Shown here: in pieces, positions 5,477 through 6,880 of the stretch
Position numbering within the stretch: position 1 is the stretch's first letter
How the letters are laid out: every line of letters starts with the position of its first letter
Source of the DNA: a bacterium
Lineage (GTDB): Bacteria; Planctomycetota; JACOTG01; JAUIME01
Reading direction: 5' to 3'
Length of the DNA stretch: 6,880 nt
Assembly: GCA_030433195.1 (NCBI GenBank)
Contig: JAUIME010000278.1
Coordinates: 1 to 6,880, forward strand
Made by a program: the position numbers and the translations under genes
The notes under the pieces: generated by a model
The model's input: only the letters and a program-made list of their open reading frames with translations
Database searches by the model: none
Told to the model about the DNA's origin: nothing

Positions 5477-6412
5477 GTGAAGGGCGGCAACGAGTCCAAC
5501 GATCACTACTCGCTCAAGCGCGCGGCGCTCGTGTGGCTTCACGATCGGGGCGCTCGCACGATCGCGTTCGAAGTCCCCGTCCGAACGCCCGAATACGCCC
5601 ACATGCGGATCGACGTCGCGGCGTGGGATTCGCATCGGATCGTCGAGCGCACTCGCGGGCCGCGCGGCGGCAAACGCCGACGCCGCGTCGGTGCGGTCGA
5701 CGAGCTCATCGCGGTCGAGTGCAAGGCCACGCGTGCGGACTTCCTGAAGGATGCGCGGCGACTCGAGGAGCTCGCCACGGAGCTCGAACGGATCGACGTC
5801 GTCCGCGAGCGGCTCGAGGCCTCGATCCGCGAGACCGAGCCCCATCTGCGGTCCCGACGCGACCTCTTTTCCGACGAGACGATCTGGCACTACGAGCGGT
5901 CGGCCTGCGAGGACTATCGCGACCTGCTCGTGAAGACCCATCGGATCACGAAGCAGCTCCACGCCGGCACGAAGTTCGAGCAGCTCCGCCGGGCCGGCTT
6001 GTTCCATCGCCACTACGTCTGCGCCGGCCCGAACGTCCTCACCCCGACCGAGCTTCCCCCGGGCTGGGGGCTCCTCGAAGCCGACGCCGCGAACGAGTCG
6101 GTCTTGCTGACACGGGAAGCCTCACCCTTCGAAGTCGACGACCATCTCCGACCCGAAGTCGTGCGTCGTCTCGCGCGCGCCGGCACGCGGGCTCTGTTGT
6201 TCGCGACCGGACTCACGTACGGCGACGGCGGACTCGAAGCTCGAGCCAGGGAAACGATCGAGCAGGCGGGAGACGAGCAGGCGGGAGACGAGGAGGCGGG
6301 AGGCGAGGAGGTGGGAGGCGAGGAGCCGTCCGATGCCGGCGTGGCAGCGGACGGCTCCCCAAAGGACGAGGAGAAGGCTTACGATACTCGGTTTTCTAGT
6401 CCAACCCCGTAG
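5477..6412 (+). CDS. MmcB-like PD-(D/E)XK nuclease-fold protein with helical insertion
   Basis: The 311-residue product has the core of the PD-(D/E)XK nuclease fold as seen in MmcB-like DNA-repair proteins. A first helix (HYSLKRAALVWLHDRGA, 10-26) leads to Glu32 in FEVPV, Asp46 in MRIDVAAW, and the ExK strand AVECKATRADFLKD, with Glu81, Lys83 and Asp88. After a gap come HRHYVCAG and LPPGWGLLEAD (177-203), matching the closing beta-strands of the family. All expected catalytic residues seem present. The family is usually about half this length. The excess is an Arg/Glu-rich, mostly helical insertion at about 95-172, a basic loop RGPRGGKRRRR (60-70), and an acidic Gly/Glu tail (262-285) made by a tandem repeat. 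MmcB-like proteins are linked to mutagenesis and repair in other bacteria; the substrate here is unknown. It stands alone behind a strong ribosome binding site and overlaps the convergent gene by 17 bp. Confidence 0.85.
   Translation: MKGGNESNDHYSLKRAALVWLHDRGARTIAFEVPVRTPEYAHMRIDVAAWDSHRIVERTRGPRGGKRRRRVGAVDELIAVECKATRADFLKDARRLEELATELERIDVVRERLEASIRETEPHLRSRRDLFSDETIWHYERSACEDYRDLLVKTHRITKQLHAGTKFEQLRRAGLFHRHYVCAGPNVLTPTELPPGWGLLEADAANESVLLTREASPFEVDDHLRPEVVRRLARAGTRALLFATGLTYGDGGLEARARETIEQAGDEQAGDEEAGGEEVGGEEPSDAGVAADGSPKDEEKAYDTRFSSPTP
6260..6325 (+). repeat. 15-bp tandem repeat encoding the acidic tail of the nuclease-like protein
   Basis: The unit GAGCAGGCGGGAGAC occurs exactly twice (6260-6274, 6275-6289). 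Two diverged copies follow (6290-6304, 6305-6319) and then a 6-bp partial copy. Being a multiple of three, it encodes EQAGD, EQAGD, EEAGG, EEVGG, EE without breaking the frame. Copy number could vary between strains. Confidence 0.9.
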
Positions 6413-6880
6413 CCGGATCGTCGAACCATGCGACCGCCTTGACGTAGTTCACCATGGGGGTGAACGGCGGTAGCGATTCGACGTCGCTGAAGTCCGGATC
6501 GTAGTCCCAGTTTCGAATCGGCGCGGTGTAGATGTCGCCGCCGTATCGCCAGTTGGCGGTCGCGACCTGGCTTTCGTAGATGTTCACGAACGACCCGCGA
6601 ATGATGCACTCGACGTTCGACCAATCCTCGTGGAATCGAACGAGGTTCTCGAAGCCGCCGTTGTACGAGCCCTGCGTCGTTTCGTAGGAGCCCGTGATGA
6701 TGGCGGCGGCAACTGCAGTGCGCGAAGCGGCCGGAAGGTCGCCGGCGCCCTTCGTGTCGTCCCAATTCGTCGAGAGGACGTTGAAGGCGTCCGAGATCAC
6801 GGCGGCCGGCTTCTTGTTGCGTGCGTTGTAGTGGCCGAGCGTGTAGACCGGACCCTCCGAGACGACGGTCAGATCGCCGG
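6396..6880 (-). CDS. C-terminal part of a PilX/DUF7305-like pilus-associated protein (runs off right edge)
   Basis: The last 160 residues of a longer protein are visible; the frame is open to the right edge and ends at TAG 6396-6398. The sequence is rich in Trp, Tyr and Asn and has no membrane helix. Recognisable blocks, in order, are GDLTVVSEGPVYTLGHYN, KPAAVISDAFNVLSTNWDD, GGFENLVRFHEDW, IRGSFVNIYESQVATANW, IRNWDYDPDFSD and LPPFTP. From memory this order matches C-termini of proteins grouped with PilX N-terminal, DUF4900 or DUF7305 domains, found with type IV pilus or type II secretion pseudopilin genes. Their role is probably structural at the envelope (inference); the N-terminal pilin-like helix would lie outside the window. 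A GTG at 6800 is in frame but is internal, since conserved blocks continue upstream of it. The 3' end overlaps the convergent nuclease gene. Confidence 0.8.
   Translation of the reverse strand, partial: GDLTVVSEGPVYTLGHYNARNKKPAAVISDAFNVLSTNWDDTKGAGDLPAASRTAVAAAIITGSYETTQGSYNGGFENLVRFHEDWSNVECIIRGSFVNIYESQVATANWRYGGDIYTAPIRNWDYDPDFSDVESLPPFTPMVNYVKAVAWFDDPATGLD

Noticed and set aside
2935..5499. 854-codon minus-strand ORF covering the EIIA gene and the antisense of the membrane-protein gene
   Set aside because: Only the last 177 residues look like a protein family. The upstream part is Arg/Gly-rich antisense of a well-supported plus-strand gene with its own ribosome binding site and terminator.

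Overview
The window is G+C-rich throughout (codon third positions are mostly G or C). It holds five protein genes, two of them cut by the window edges, and no RNA gene, CRISPR array, insertion sequence or phage gene that I can recognise. The gene types suggest a free-living Gram-negative-type bacterium, most likely a planctomycete: a solitary EIIA(Ntr)-type PTS protein, a large secreted DUF3352-like protein, a TonB-like protein, a lineage-specific acidic single-pass membrane protein, and a PilX/DUF7305-like protein. This taxonomic guess is inference from protein character and is not proven by any marker gene.

Left part, minus strand. Reading right to left: a PTS EIIA type-2 (nitrogen-type) protein (2935-3468), a 509-bp stretch without a convincing gene, a secreted two-fold-repeat protein (494-2425), and the N-terminal part of a TonB-like protein with one membrane helix and a Lys/Pro/Glu-rich linker that runs off the left edge (1-372). 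The last two are close together and probably co-transcribed. A low-complexity repeat tract lies between them and makes the TonB-like start uncertain.

Middle, plus strand. The EIIA gene is divergent from a 501-residue acidic, single-pass membrane protein (3778-5283) whose C-terminal, probably periplasmic, part has two copies of a small beta-rich repeat. The divergent spacer carries a perfect 18-bp palindrome next to the EIIA gene. A strong intrinsic terminator follows the membrane-protein gene.

Right part. A plus-strand gene (5477-6412) encodes a PD-(D/E)XK nuclease-fold protein resembling MmcB, enlarged by a helical insertion and an acidic tail made of a 15-bp tandem repeat. It converges on and overlaps by 17 bp the 3' end of a minus-strand gene entering from the right edge (6396-6880), which looks like the C-terminus of a pilus-associated PilX/DUF7305-like protein.

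The genes do not form one obvious pathway. A loose envelope theme runs through four of the five loci (secreted protein, TonB-like, single-pass membrane protein, pilus-associated protein). I do not see a clear undescribed defence or mobile system. The most worthwhile leads are the enlarged MmcB-like nuclease, the duplicated C-terminal domain of the 501-residue protein, the palindrome in front of the EIIA gene, and the unresolved start of the TonB-like gene.
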